From the NCBI GenBank assembly GCA_030762935.1, contig CM060900.1, positions 284,414,284 through 284,478,283 on the forward strand: a stretch of DNA of 64,000 bases, written 5' to 3'. Positions 22,561 through 33,900 of the stretch are shown here, piece by piece; position 1 is the first letter of the stretch; each line of letters opens with the position of its first letter. Origin of the DNA: Hymenopus coronatus (taxonomy: Eukaryota > Arthropoda > Insecta > Mantodea > Hymenopodidae). A program made the translations under genes and the position numbers. Under the pieces are notes generated by a model that was given only the letters and a program-made list of their open reading frames with translations, made no database searches and was not told the DNA's origin.

Positions 22561-22796
22561 GCGCAAGTGAAATATCTTATTCTGAATTTTCTGGGAACAG
22601 ACTATTAAGTCCTTCTCATTCACAATGATATTGTATAACGGGTGAAGTGTTAAAAGAAAAACCGCACTGCGAAGAAGATTGACCTCTTTAAAATACGCAG
22701 TTTATTACAATATTTTTTATTTCTCTAGCATGTATATACACGATGTACATCGTAGGTAGAGAAGGTATTGTATTGCACCCAAAATTTCGACACCTA

Positions 22797-24296
22797 CATT
22801 ACCGCTCATTAATTTCAATACACCTAATATTTACATCTAATTCGCTGTATACATGATGTAATACCATGGCTATGGTTGAGTAAGCAAGGGAAAATTACAA
22901 GACTTGTAAACATGTCAGGTGTGTGTGTTCATCTATATGCAATATTACCCAAAACGAATGTTATATTCATGAACTACAGTCTGGTATGTTTGTTTACCTA
23001 TTTGATGACTGAAGCCCCATTTGATACACCTCTGTTCCCTGTGGTGTTGTGATGTCCGCAGTGAACTTCAAGCATAATATGGGTTCTGTATTTCAGTTCC
23101 TGAGTGACAGTTGAAGTGTGCACGTTGTTAGTATGGCTTTAAGAGTGGAGATATTCATGGAAAGACCTAGTGTCGTAGCATTTAGACAAGCAGCTTTATC
23201 AATTTGCCAAATTTCGATACAGTGTAGGTGTCTATAGGGAGAGTGCAATACACCCTTTAGCGCCAGATGACAACAGGTAACAATAAGGATATACCTTGAT
23301 CAGAAGAACGTGATAAAAACAACTAAAAGTGATAGCAAATTTATCTGAATTACTAGCAAAAGAACTAGATCCAAAACTGTGCCACAAATTCGTGCAGAAT
23401 TGGTAGAAAGGAATAGGACAAAAGTATCTGTTGCAGCACTAAAAAGGAGACTGATTGAAGCCGGCCTGAAAGGATGTGCGACAGCAAAGAAACCCCTTCT
23501 GAGGCCCATAAATAAAAAGAAGAGACTCGATTGGGCTAGAAAACATTGCAGTTGAACATCTAAAGAGTGGAAGAAAGTGTTATACACCCATGAACCAAAA
23601 TCCAAGATTTTTTTTTTTAACCAGGAGGAGGATAATTTGTTCGCCGATTTGAAGGAGAAAGCGTAGCAGCATTGTGTTCTACCTACAGTTAAATACGGTG
23701 GGGGTTCTATTATGGTGTGGGGGCGTTTTGCTGGAGATAGAGTTGGAAACATTGCGAAAATAGAAGGATGTACGGAGCGGAAGCACTACTATCGCATACT
23801 TCAGTATCATATAATTCCAAACGGATTTTGCCTAATAGGGAAAGGGTGCACCTTGCAACATGATAATGACCCAAAACATTGCTCAGAGTTCTGTAAGAAA
23901 TACATTCCATCAAAAGTAAAACAGAAAGTACTGAAAGATATGGTCTAGCCGTCCCAAAACTCCGATTGTAATCCCATTGAAATGGTCTGGAGTGAAATGG
24001 ACAGATGTATCTGGGAAGTTCATATATCCAGCAAGGAACGAACATCTCTGGAACATTGTTAAGGATCATATAGATTCAGAATACTTACAAAAACTGATTG
24101 ACCGCATTCCTCGAGTTTCAGAGGCAGTCATTAATTCCAAAGGAGAAAACTTTTATGAAAGTAAAACATAATTATTCTGTTTGTGTTATACATGTGTAAG
24201 TGTATATAATTATATTTTTAGAAAATAAAATTTGATTTGTGTTCATAACTGAAATACAGTAAGAGTCTTCGTGTATTGAAATTAATGAGCGGTAGT
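22797..24296 (+). mobile_element. Tc1-like element 1 (family 1), complete ends
   Basis: About 1.5 kb with terminal inverted repeats TACCGCTCATTAATTTCAAT at 22800 and its inverse at about 24274-24294, flanked by TA (22795-22796; 24296-24297 or 24298-24299). The same ends occur at 56878 and 60897 (Tc1-like element 2). It encodes a broken transposase (separate entry) and sits inside a Z element. Confidence 0.85.
23130..24171 (+). pseudogene. Tc1-family transposase, family 1
   Basis: Domains follow the Tc1 order. A helix-turn-helix segment (VPQIRAELVERN then LKRRLIEAGLKG, about 23365-23490) is followed by KRLDWARKH, then a stop, and EWKKVLYTHEPKSKIF, the 'W..V.W.DES.F' first-Asp segment in which H replaces the Asp. 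IMVWGRFAGDRVG (23709) and CTLQHDNDPKHCSEF (about 23850) follow, with the second Asp intact. The third motif is SDCNPIEMVWSEMDR (about 23958). The C-terminal KLIDRIPRVSEAVI matches Tc1 ends. Several stops and frameshifts, plus the first-Asp change, make it inactive. Confidence 0.9.
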
Positions 24297-24582
24297 ATAG
24301 AATTGCAAATAACATTTATAGCCCGAATTTCTCGGGAATAACACCTGAAGTTCTCTTCACTCTGAATCACTTTTGCACAACTGGTAAACCGTAAGAGAGA
24401 TAAAAAAAAAAACTTAACTACACAAGAAATGTAGATCACGCTTAAACACAATTTATGTCCTACACATTTCTTTTTTCCGCGTGAGGTAACCATTTCCGAG
24501 ATACTTTGTTTAACTGGTTTTAATTTTAAGACGTTTAAACTTTCTCAAACGGTAAGGCTTCATTGGTTTCATATCTCTTTTT

Positions 24583-25480
24583 ACTTTCTCTAGCACGTAT
24601 GTACAACCTACATAGTTGGTAGAGAACGATTTGTATTCCACCAAAAAATTCGTTACCGAAATTTCAATGGAAATAAATGTTTCGAGACACCCTCAATCCC
24701 CCCCCCCCAAATAGAAAAAGGCACACGCGCGTGTGTGTCTGTCGACAGCAAAATTAAAAAACGAACAGTCGTCATATATTGAAATTGGTATTTAGGTTTA
24801 GCAACTACCTTCTAAGAATGCATTACGAAGATTTTAGGATTATCAGTCCACCCTACTCTTTACATGGAACATTTTGAAATTTTCGATTTTCACAAAAATA
24901 GCTCTAAAGATTTTGGTTAAATGCCCTATATTAAAGATGTTTACATGGCAAATAAAATGCAATATCCTGAATTTCTTGGGAATAGCCTCTAAACTCCTCT
25001 TCATTGTGAATGAATTTTACATTACTGATGAACCGTAAGTGATAGACAAAAACCTACTACACAAGAAACGCAGATCTGCTTAAAACGTTCAGTTTATGTC
25101 GTATACCTACTTTATTTTATATTTATTTATTTATTTATTTATTTTTATTTTGGAGCTAGTCATTTCAGAGATATTCCGTCATTAGTTTAAAATTAAAACA
25201 CTTAAGCTTTCCTCTAACGGGAAGTCCTCGCCCATTTCACATTTCTCTTGTTTTTTTCCTGGCCATGACAATCGCATAGCGATAGCTGTTAAAAGATTTG
25301 ACTATCGCTTTACTCTAGTGTATTCCTTTATTTCTCTTCTACTTATAAGAAACTAAGTACTAAGATCGTGTCCGGTAATTTTTATTTTGATTACCATTAT
25401 GTAGATAAAAGAATGGTCTTTTGCAAGAATAATTTGTTTGCAGAACGGATAGAGAAAGTCATTGGAATGGAACCAAGTTT
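24583..25480 (+). mobile_element. Z element, near full length, nested in another Z
   Basis: Begins ACTTTCTCTAGCACGTATG directly after a T run and ends with GATAGAGAAAGTCATTGGAATGG.A in front of a T run. It interrupts an older Z between its T-rich middle (ends 24582) and tail (resumes about 25500). A C run at 24700 and an ATTT-rich stretch at 25118-25148 lie within it. Confidence 0.75.
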
Positions 25481-26290
25481 TTTTTTAAAATAATCATTAT
25501 TATTGTGTTTTATTATTTTTTTTTTAACTCCTGGTCTTGGAAAGAGAACTAATATCAACGACAATCGCAAAGCGGCAGACTTTCAAACATTTGACTTTTG
25601 CTTTAGCCTAGTGCATTCCCTTATTTCCCTTCTATTTATAAGGAACTAAGTACTCTGGTAATATTTATCTTGATCAGCATGATGTAGATATTCTTTTGTA
25701 AGAATAGTTTGTTTGCAGAGCAGATAGAGAAACTCGTGTGATGAAACACATCAGATTTTGTGTGAGATGTGTATTCATTACCAAGATTTTCGTTGTTATT
25801 GGTTTGAAATTTTCAATGTTTCGTGCAATTACTTTCTCTACTATACCTAATAGATGGAGGAAGTATTGCATTGCACTAAAATATCTAGCAGATATCACTG
25901 AAAAGACGAGTATTGTGTCCGTTTGATAAAAATATTTTTAGAGACAGGACCGCTCGCGCTCAGTGTAACATACAACGGAGTGTCATATAGGTACGTAGAG
26001 ACGAAAGTTTTCGGATAGACGCAATATATAACGTAGAACCAGAATAATTATATTATAAAACGCCACTGTATTTTTCTTCTTTATGATTACATTCCCCTTA
26101 TCCCCTTTAACTTCCAGTATTAGCCATTCAACAAAGATGTTCTTCTTTGACAAAAGTATTATAATTTCTTTACCATTAGGTGGAATTATGCTTGGACAAA
26201 AGTGTTACCCAATTTAATGGCATAAACGATGTAAACAGTGCCTAGATGCAGTGTTTCTTAGGCCTGTACTGTGCTAGTAATCGCTTTGTA

Positions 26291-26536
26291 CAGTTACCCT
26301 CCGTGGTGTAATGGTTACCATTCTAACTCCATAAACCCACGGTCGCGGGTTAAAACCCGGCGGAGGATGATGAATTTTTTCCGAGCTTCCTTCGGAAGGG
26401 AAGTAAAGCCGTTGGTCTCGTGTCGTAGATTTATGGCGGGTATAAGAACCTCAAGCCTGATAAAAGAGGCCTCTGAGCAAAATAAAGCGTTCTTACATGC
26501 CTAGTATAGAGTTAGACGCTGAGAACCACTGCATGT
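26291..26536 (+). repeat. tRNA-derived SINE, full head and body
   Basis: The tRNA-like head CCTCCGTGGTGTAATGG (A-box) is followed by GCGGGTTAAAACCCGGCGGA (B-box). CCTCCG at the start can pair with CGGAGG at the end of the head, like an acceptor stem. The body carries AAAGCCGTTGGTC, AGAACCTCAAGCCTGATA and GGCCTCTGAGCAAAAT, shared with 1800-1945. It lies about 18 bp upstream of the ATG of the Tc1-like transposase pseudogene at 26554. Confidence 0.9.
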
Positions 26537-26553
26537 CCAGCATTTAAACTACA

Positions 26554-27500
26554 ATGGGGTGCAAAGAATTGGAAACTGTGGTTGAGGAAAGAAAAATCGT
26601 TAGCCGTTATAACTAAGAAGAAACGTTTGCAGAAATAGGTCTTGCTGCTTACAGACGATGTAAAAGTGTTCATCGGTGTAAAAAATTACAAACAAAGGAA
26701 AGGTCATCAGCAATTCAAGGCAAGGGCGTCCAGGCAAGCTTAGCTCTAGAGATAGCAGACAATTATCAGAACGGTGCAGAAATATCCACACATTTCAGCA
26801 TCCATTTAAAGGAACACCTAGCAAAAGCGGTGCATGTCCGAACTGTCATCAGAATGTTGAATAGTGCTGTTTCAATTCCAGAATACCCAGGCGAAAACCT
26901 TAACGTCAATAAAGCAAATCCGAAAAGGTGCAAGGAATTTGCAGAAGAACTTGTAGAAAAAGATGGAAGAGTTCTGGTTCAGGGTATTGTGGTCGAATAA
27001 AAATAAATTCAATTCGTGCCACAGCGATGGCCGAGTTAAACTATGGCGATAGAAGAATAAAGAGTGGAAGAACACGCAAGCCATAGTCAAACACAAAGGA
27101 ACTAATGTTTTGGTTTGGGGATGTATGGCTTCATCAGGTGTGTGGAAGCTTGTAACAATTGATGGGATCATGGACAAGTTTGTCTATAAACTTATTGAAA
27201 CAAAATGTGAAAGTGAGTGCTGAGAAACTAGATTTAGGTAGGAGGTTTTACTTTCAGGAAGATAATGATCCGAAGCACACATCATATGTAGTCGAGCTTC
27301 GGATTGTAAATAATGTCCCTCGTTCTGAACACCCCACCTCAGTCCCCTGTTGAAAATATCTGGAATGAATTAGAGAATAGTTGAGCAACCGGTTAATCAA
27401 AAACAAGGATCAGCTGAAACAGATACTTTTAAAAGAATGGAACTAATTACGTTCTAACGTCACCAGGAAAACATGTACACTTCATGCCTAAAACATTAAG
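26554..27500 (+). pseudogene. Tc1-family transposase, element 3
   Basis: ATG at 26554 gives MGCKELETVVEERKIVSRYN followed by a stop and EETFAEIG, which resembles the first helix-turn-helix of Tc1-type transposases. KARAGRPGKLSSRDSRQLSE-like sequence near 26720 matches the 'GRP.KLS.RD.R' segment. VLVWGCMASSGVWKL (about 27107), YFQEDNDPKHTS (about 27250, second Asp present) and PQSPVENIWNELEN (about 27340) follow the usual order. Frameshifts and stops occur throughout, and the first-Asp segment is poorly preserved. It is unlike the family 1 and family 2 sequences here, so it is a third Tc1 lineage. Confidence 0.8.
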
Positions 27501-27689
27501 GACAATCATACAAAGAAAAGGGTAGATAACAAAATAATATTTTTTTTTACAATATAATTGATTTTAGGTCGCTTTAACAGCATGGTCATATTGCGATCTT
27601 TCATGTTGTACATAAAATAGTTATTTGCACAATGGTAAAATACAATGTGGTTATATTTATATACTTCACAATAAATCAAAAAGTTTACA

Positions 27690-28345
27690 TTGTCTTATAA
27701 ATACCATAGTCTTTTTAATTGTGTGATGGTTGTGTAGAGCTCTTGGTGAGTCACTGAAGCCGGCCTGAGGTCTCTGTTTGGTATATTTCGGACACTGTGG
27801 CAGAATATATTGTACACCAAGCGCTGTTGCGGGTCTCACATTTTGATTCTTGTTCTTTATTAATGATAAAAGAATGTGTAGGTTTGCAGTGGCCAATTCT
27901 GAGGCGGGTAATTGCTGTTTGCTCACGACGTTCTAATTTTCGGAGAGGTTCGAAGGAAGTTACAGATCCAGCACGGGCATTAGCAGTTCGCTGTGGGATG
28001 TTGACTTCCATTTTTTGTATAAATAGTTGATTGGTGTAGCTAATGACATCTTGATGTGTACCAGTTATTCCGTGCAACTGATAGGATGTCGGGTGGCTTT
28101 CCTTTGCAGTTTTATAGGCGTTTTCATTTCCGTCAACATTTCCATGTGACGGTGCCCAAGGAAGGATTACTTGTTTTCCAGAACGCTGAATGATACAATA
28201 CAGGTGAAGTATGTCACTTATTAAAGGGCTTAGATTCTGAGTGGCAGAATTATGCCTAGGTAATCAGTGTCTGATTGGCATTTTGAATGATGTACTGCAG
28301 TGCTTCTTTAATTGCAAAAGCTTCATAGGATAAAATGGAAAAATA
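27690..28345 (-). pseudogene. LINE ORF2 fragment: RNase H and C-terminal tail
   Basis: On minus the order is SYEAFAIKEALQYII (RNase H segment with the catalytic Glu), QVILPWAPSHGNVDGNENAY (RNase H 'W.PSH.G..GNE.A' segment) and TAITRLRIGHCKPTHSFI (C-terminal 'TRLRIGH...TH' motif of jockey- and I-type LINEs). The usual Asp of GNE.AD is replaced. The N-terminal and polymerase parts are absent. It lies inside the 3' part of Tc1-like element 3. Confidence 0.8.
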
Positions 28346-28949
28346 TTTCGGCAGTGCATAGAACATGGTGTGGATAGGATATATATTTGTTTTGTTGTGT
28401 GTCTGAATACTTTAGTCATAAAGGGGGGGGGGGGAGTTTATTTTTCTATTATTGTATTTAAGTTCATTTATTGTGTATACATTTGTGCTCCTCAATAAGG
28501 TATAATTGTGTTACAGAAGTATCTTGCTTTTGATGTTATCGGAATAGAAATAAACGTTTAGTTGAATAATTAGTGTCTGAATACTTATGTCTGTCTCTGT
28601 ACCCAGGCTGGTATTTAAGTTAGTGTTTTTCAAAATTGGGACACGAAAATTTTCAAGAAAATTCCCCACCTCTTACTATCCTTTATTTGTATATGGACAT
28701 GCTTAAAACACAGAATGTATTTAAAATGATTCTTTCAAGACCAGCGTATGCGGCCTGCGTTTTCAACATTTAACTATCCATTTTGTTTTCTCGATATCCC
28801 TTATACTTATAACGAAATGTGCAATTAAGCATTCTACATGTTTATCTTAGCAGGAAGTGGTATAAAAATAACCGTTTCTAAGAACAGGTCGTAGAAGTTA
28901 TGTAAAATGCATTGGGTAGAGAAAGAATGGTGGATGTCTTCAAATAATT

Positions 28950-29490
28950 CGAATTTTAAGCACTGCCAACCTTTTGTTGTTTCTTCGGAAGTCGTGGAAA
29001 GTGCGTAGAATTTCTAGCCCAATGATACAGCGATCAGTTTTTAAATAGTTGGCTATCGCTGTTCCCTTTGTACCTATAACTAAATGTGTAGTGCAACTAT
29101 TTATGCAAGCATTTATTTCAATTAAAACGAGAAAAAAATGTGCCGCAGCAAAGATCGTATTATTGTGCATTAAATAGAGATTAAATATAGAATTTTCTGC
29201 ATAAATTCTTTCATCTTGTTTTAACTACATAGCACCACAAGTCATAAGATAATTTATTTCTAGTGATATAAATAGCAAAGGATAACTGCTTCGGACTAGG
29301 GTACTAGTAGTTGTGTGCAGTACAACTAACCTAAACCTACGACGTAATGACTGATCGACGCAACCAACATACAAAGTAAAACTACAAACACAGATCCTGT
29401 CAAAATTGTGCAACTATTACCGGCCAACGTCAGCCAAAAACCAAGCAATACTTATGGAAGCCATTGAAGAAATACGTATTTGCTGCAGGA
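28950..29490. other. anonymous AT-rich DNA
   Basis: No gene supported. Part of it (28950-29110) may be very diverged Z tail sequence. Confidence 0.35.
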
Positions 29491-29498
29491 AAACTCAC

Positions 29499-29645
29499 AA
29501 AACCCAATAGCATCATACATGTTTCCCGAATATTTAACTCCAGAATATGCAGAACCGATTTATGCGCCAATTCAATTTCTTCAGAGATGTTGGTGGATGC
29601 CATTTTCAACCATTCTTGCAATGTTATATTAACCGAAACAAAACC
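29499..29645 (-). CDS. candidate 147-bp internal exon (minus), unknown product
   Basis: On the minus strand a strong acceptor (TTTTTGTTATTGTTTTCAG) is followed by exactly 49 open codons and a donor TTT|GTGAGT, phase 0 at both ends. The peptide contains TLQEWLKMASTNISEEIELA and then VLHILELNIRETCMMLLGF. It looks helical and soluble, with no low complexity. I do not recognise it. No neighbouring minus-strand exon was identified, and no repeat family in the window overlaps it. The symmetric 0-0 phase and good splice sites make it one of the better host-exon candidates here. Confidence 0.4.
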
Positions 29646-29649
29646 CTGA

Positions 29650-30449
29650 AAACAATAACAAAAATCTCTGTAGAATTACACAAGATCATAAACACAGGTT
29701 TTCTACAATATATTGATTTTCTTTGTCATACAATGCAGCAGCATGAAATATGTTTATTATTTCATTTCTTGTATCTTCGCTAAACCTAAAGCAAACTAAA
29801 ATGTCTTCGTTTCATAATGCACTCAAACATGGTTAATATTTGATCGCTTATCTTTTCAGAAGTGAGGGACTTCTCATTACGAAGTGTAAAGAACCCAGCC
29901 CGGTCATCTTCATCCTTTATGCCCTTTTAACAATTTCACTAAGCATAAAAGCAAACTTGTCTTTATTCTCGTAATGGTGTGTTTCTGTTGTTTAAACTTT
30001 CAGAGGAGGGTAATTTATTTTCAATAATTGTAAATTTTCCTTTGTTCATTTTCTGCTCAAACATTTGCAAGCTGTTCACTTTGCTGGCAAACAAATTAGC
30101 GAAAATGACAATTTTCCAATAAACAAGTATGTTGTGTGATTCGGTTGTACCGTTCTATTATTTCATATAATTGCTAACCAGAACCGCATTTTCTTTCGCA
30201 ATAATGAAACAGGAAGAACAAACACAGCATATTCGGCAAGATTTCTTGGCGTTCATATTACGCTTATTTCTAGCTCTGCTTGCTCGCTTTGTTTGAGCTT
30301 GAAACTGATTGAACCAGTGGCGTGCTACCCCATTTTTAGATTTGACTTCATTGCAGCAAAATTTTAGTTCGCATACACCTATCTCAAAACCACGGTTTAC
30401 TACTCCTCCTCATCCCTATAAAGTTGATAAGTCGAATGCTGAAACACTA

Positions 30450-30450
<1 letters not shown>
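29650..30450. other. anonymous AT-rich DNA
   Basis: No gene or repeat recognised. Confidence 0.4.

Positions 30451-30453
<3 letters not shown>

Positions 30454-30521
<68 letters not shown>
30454..30521 (+). repeat. (GA)n microsatellite
   Basis: About 33 uninterrupted GA units, ending in GTGAGTTG. Confidence 0.95.
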
Positions 30522-30524
<3 letters not shown>

Positions 30525-30529
30525 GTTGC

Positions 30530-31176
30530 ATGCAGAAGTAAAAAAATAGTTCATTAAAATTTAAAAATCTCAGGTGGTCTCCTGCTACAAGTTACCAGGT
30601 TCTTTATTTGTTTCTTAATTACATAAATGTGCTTTTGCTTTACTATTGGTCTACACTATCACTTCTACGGCAGATAGGACTATTTTCTTAAAGTGATAGC
30701 AGAGTTTTGTGCGCGAGGTCCAACTTTACGTATAGTTTTTCAAGACACTAAATATCCTTTTCTCTCACCATGCTTATGAGGTATAGGGTATTAGCAGACT
30801 CCTGGCTTCTCTGGCTACAACAGATTCAGAACAGGAGGGGACAACTCTCCATCTGTTCTAAGTGCTGCCTCTTCCCAGTGAGGCTACTACATACACAAAA
30901 CCTCAGCTCCTCTATACGTGGAGGATGTTCCCGTATTAGGCGATTGCCACATCATGAATACGGCATTGTCAGATCCATGGGATTACTTACGAAGGAATCC
31001 GCCATAAGTTAAGCATCCCCGGTAAAGTTGGCATTAAAACCAAGCAATCCCCCAAACATGGAAGTCGAGTAAAATTCAAGATTAACAACCAACAATATTT
31101 GGATACAAACTACACTAGGGGACCAACAATGACTCAAGACATTCCTCTGAAGAGACAACTATCGAGAAACACAATA
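30530..31176. other. anonymous DNA, slightly GC-richer
   Basis: The plus frame at 30770-31012 (80 codons) has no recognisable motif. No repeat copy was found elsewhere in the window. It is the left flank of the mariner relative. Confidence 0.4.
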
Positions 31177-31178
31177 TA

Positions 31179-32878
31179 CAGAATGTTCGGAAATTCATAT
31201 CACAAACTTCTAGGGCTAGCAGAGGGGATGAGTAGGCAATATTTTGAACTGGAACCCATGTCTGGAAACGTATCGTTTCCGTGCTACAGCCATTACCATG
31301 TATCGGATTGGCCGGTGTTATGTAACCGGATAGGCAGTACATGACGTCAGAGGGTCACCTGATAGCACGTGACGTTTATCCTGCTGTGGTATCATGCCTG
31401 GAGCGCCATTCATGTGCCTGTGCGTCTCCAATCGACATGGTTGAGTACACGTTTGTAGAATACACAAACATGTTAGTGTATGGCGCAGCGGAAGGGAATG
31501 GAAGAGCAGCTCGTCGGTTGTATCAAGTGCGGTATCCACAACGCACGACTCCATCGCACACCCCTTTTGCCAGAATTGCGCGACGGCTCCGAGAGCGAGG
31601 TACCTTCACCGTCGAGAGGAGGGACAGTGGTGCTCCAAAGAGACGCCGCACCCCCGAATTCGAAGAGCCTGTACTGCACTACATTGAACAGAACCCTTCA
31701 ACAAGTACGCGAACAATTGCGCGTGCGATGGATGTTTCTAAACAGCGTTGTGTGGGAGGTTCTGCACGAGCAACAACTACATCCTTACCACTCCCAAGGG
31801 GTACAGGCGTTGCAACCAGTCAATTTTGTACCACGTGTTTTCTGCACCACTGCATTGCTGAGCACCAATTTCCACGAAGAGTTCTGTTCACCGAGGAATA
31901 TAAATTCACGAGGAAGGGTGTTCTCAATCCTCGAAACAGCCATGTCTGGGCAGACGAAAATCTGCAGGCGACGCATGTCAGGGGATTCCAACACAAATTT
32001 TCAATGTGTGGGCAGGTATTCTAGACGGTCATGTGATCGGGCCATACCTTCTTCCAGCAAGATTAACGAGTGCTGCGTATTTGGTCTTCCTACAGAACGT
32101 ATTGCCCCTGTTCTTGGAGAACGTGCCATTGAATGTCGGTCAGGAACTGTGGTTCCAGCATGAAGGCGCACCACCGCACTTTTCATGTGACGTTAGGGGA
32201 CATCTTAACAGAAGATTCGGGCAAAGATGATAGGCCGGGGTGGACCTATTGCATGACCCCTACGATCGCCGGACTTTAACGCCATTGGACTATTTCTTGT
32301 GAGGTCGCATGAAGAGTATGGTGTACGAGACTCCTGTAGAGACCAAGGAAGGCCTGCGAGTTATGGTCGCTGCATAAGAGATTAACGGGACAACAGGTGT
32401 GGTTGAACGAGTGTACCGGAACATGATTCGTTGGTACAATGTGTGCAACGAAGTTGGTGGTCGTCACATCGAGTCTCTGTTGTAGTGAGCAATTTCATAC
32501 TGTACAGCATGGAACACATCCAGTGTACTGTACGTAGAAGACAGAAGCAAATTTGTATTTCCACGTTTGACACAAATGTTATTGTGATCAATGAAAGTTT
32601 TGTTTTGTTACTTTGGAATTGTTACCAAGTAAAGTTGACTTTCTTGTGTAATGAATCAAACGCCAGTAAATGCTGTACCTTACATCACACCTCATTGGAC
32701 ATGGTGCTCTTCTGACGCCATGTACAGCCTATCTAGTTGCAAAATAACACCGGCACATTGTAATGGCTATAGCAAGGAAACGGTACGTTTCCGGATATGG
32801 GTTCCTATTCAAAATACTGTCTACTCAGCCCCCTCTACTAGCCCTAGAAGTTTGTAATATGAATTTCCGAACACACTG
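31179..32878 (+). mobile_element. mariner-superfamily element with long inverted ends, complete but dead
   Basis: 1.7 kb flanked by TA (31177-31178 and 32879-32880). The terminal inverted repeats are about 150-170 bp: the left begins CAGAATGTTCGGAAATTCAT, the right is the inverse of CAGTGTGTTCGGAAATTCAT. They stay alignable through AACTTCTAGGGCTAG, GGAAACGTA and GGCGTCAGA-type blocks. The single gene between the arms is the transposase at 31437-32485. Arms are diverged by substitutions and small indels. Confidence 0.9.
31437..32485 (+). pseudogene. DUF4817-type mariner-like transposase
   Basis: ATG at 31437 starts MVEYTFVEYTNMLVYGAAEG, the arthropod DUF4817 helix-turn-helix N-terminus. RRRTPEFEEPVLHYI then ARAMDVSKQ complete the DNA-binding part. 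A frameshift near 31735 leads to VLHEQQLHPYHSQGVQAL; another near 31835 restores FPRRVLFTEEYKFTR; a third near 32003 gives WAGILDGHVIGPYLLPARL and ELWFQHEGAPPHFS. RSPDFN near 32260 and, after a one-base insertion, TPLDYFL follow. The C-terminus NEVGGRHIESLL ends at TAG 32483-32485. The first two catalytic Asp positions read Glu (FTEE for FTDE, QHEG for QHDG). TGA replaces Trp codons at two places and TAA occurs near 32375. Confidence 0.9.
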
Positions 32879-32884
32879 TATAGC

Positions 32885-33900
32885 TCTATCTCCTTACCGC
32901 CCTATGCCCAAAGTCCTGTATATGTCACCCTAGTGATTATATCCACCTACATCAAGGCCTCCCCCCTAACGGGTAGAGGGTGTACCCCTCAACCTTACTC
33001 CTCAGTGGTGATCGTCCTACATAAAAAGCGATGTAAACTAAATTGGCTCCCATGTAGACTTAGAATCTAACTTGCAGAAGTTAAGTTTGTTGCAGCTTGC
33101 AGTTGGAGTGCGTAATATGCAGTACGGTGCAGCTACCTGAATCAAGTGTTGGAAATGAAATGGCGGGATGCAAGACTTTTGGTATGAGCTTTGCCAAGTG
33201 ACATATTGGCTACCACACTCCCCTCCAACTCTGATCCGAGTTCTGCGGTTAAGTGCACGCGTGTACTCTCGCTCAAACGAGTCGAGTTAAAACAGCCTGG
33301 GCCGCATTAGCACTGTTGTTAGTCTTGCAATGTTATGGGACGGCATGCATTGTATGCGAGCGTGCCAGAAGATGAGATATCAGCCCAGAATACCGCGGTT
33401 AAGCCGTAACAAGTGTAGGTACACTGAAATCACGCGTAATTTCACCACGAGCCTACTTGAGAGTGGTCGATCGGTTGGTCTTTTCATCGCCGTTTGCTAT
33501 ATACATTTTACCATTCAACTGGAAAGGAGCGAACACCCCTAAAGTTACTCATATTACCGTTTGAACGCTGAAACTGTGGACCAGTTTGTCATTCTTTAAC
33601 AGTACGCTATAAAGTGACTAGATCTGGTTTGTAAAGCGTGTCCTTTATATAGGCAGAATCTTTCTTATTTAAAGTCCCTTAAGGCAATAAAGAAATAATC
33701 TTCATATTATGTTCAAATCTAGAGTGTTAAAAATCTACTTTTCAGAGCTTCAGTATCTTTAAGCAGGTTCTACACAGCTTCACAATCACTGAGTGCAACT
33801 CATATTTAATACGGCAGTTCTGAAGCAAAATTTCACGAAAGTCAAAAGATAGAAGGCAGTTGTTTCTTCTTTTGCAGATAGTACTTATCTATATATTCCT
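32885..33900. other. anonymous DNA
   Basis: No gene supported. The first 200 bp are pyrimidine-rich (CCTCCCCCCTAACGGG). The 70-codon frame at 33330-33542 has no motif. Confidence 0.4.

Larger units (their letters stand above)
22719..25755 (+). mobile_element. Z element, split into three pieces by younger insertions
   Basis: The pieces are 22719-22794 (palindromic head), 24300-24582 (middle) and about 25500-25755 (tail with GATAGAGAAACTC and the CACATCAGATTTT end). Joined in order they give one Z. The first gap holds Tc1-like element 1 (22797-24296). The second gap holds another Z (24583-25480), inserted in a T run. I infer this from the order of Z segments shared with the uninterrupted copies. 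Confidence 0.7.
25992..28601 (+). mobile_element. Tc1-like element 3 with a SINE and a LINE fragment inside
   Basis: The ends are diverged inverted repeats: TACGTAGAGACGAAAGTTTTC at 25992 and, inverted, TACAGAGACAGACATAAGTATTC ending at 28601. Both abut Z sequence at TA. The interior holds a decayed transposase (26554-27500), a SINE just upstream of it (26291-26536) and a minus-strand LINE fragment (27690-28345), so the apparent length of 2.6 kb is inflated. End assignment is moderately certain. Confidence 0.5.
25825..28945 (+). mobile_element. Z element interrupted by Tc1-like element 3
   Basis: The head piece is 25825-25991 (TTACTTTCTCTAC, then TATTGCATTGCAC and GACAGGACCGCTCGCGC). The tail piece is 28602-28945 (GGTATTTAAGTTAGT, GACACGAAAATTTTC, then a decayed 3' end GGGTAGAGAAAGAATGG). 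The two pieces meet at a TA where the inserted element begins and ends. Confidence 0.6.

Noticed and set aside
30309..30524. 71-codon frame ending in RERERE
   Set aside because: The C-terminal half is the (GA)n microsatellite.
31341..31436. upstream in-frame extension of the mariner-like transposase
   Set aside because: Relatives start at the MxEYT motif (ATG 31437); the extra codons lie over the end of the inverted repeat.
31480..32163. second 227-codon plus frame overlapping the transposase
   Set aside because: Only its middle segment (LHEQQLHPYH) is the real protein after a frameshift; the rest is a shadow frame.
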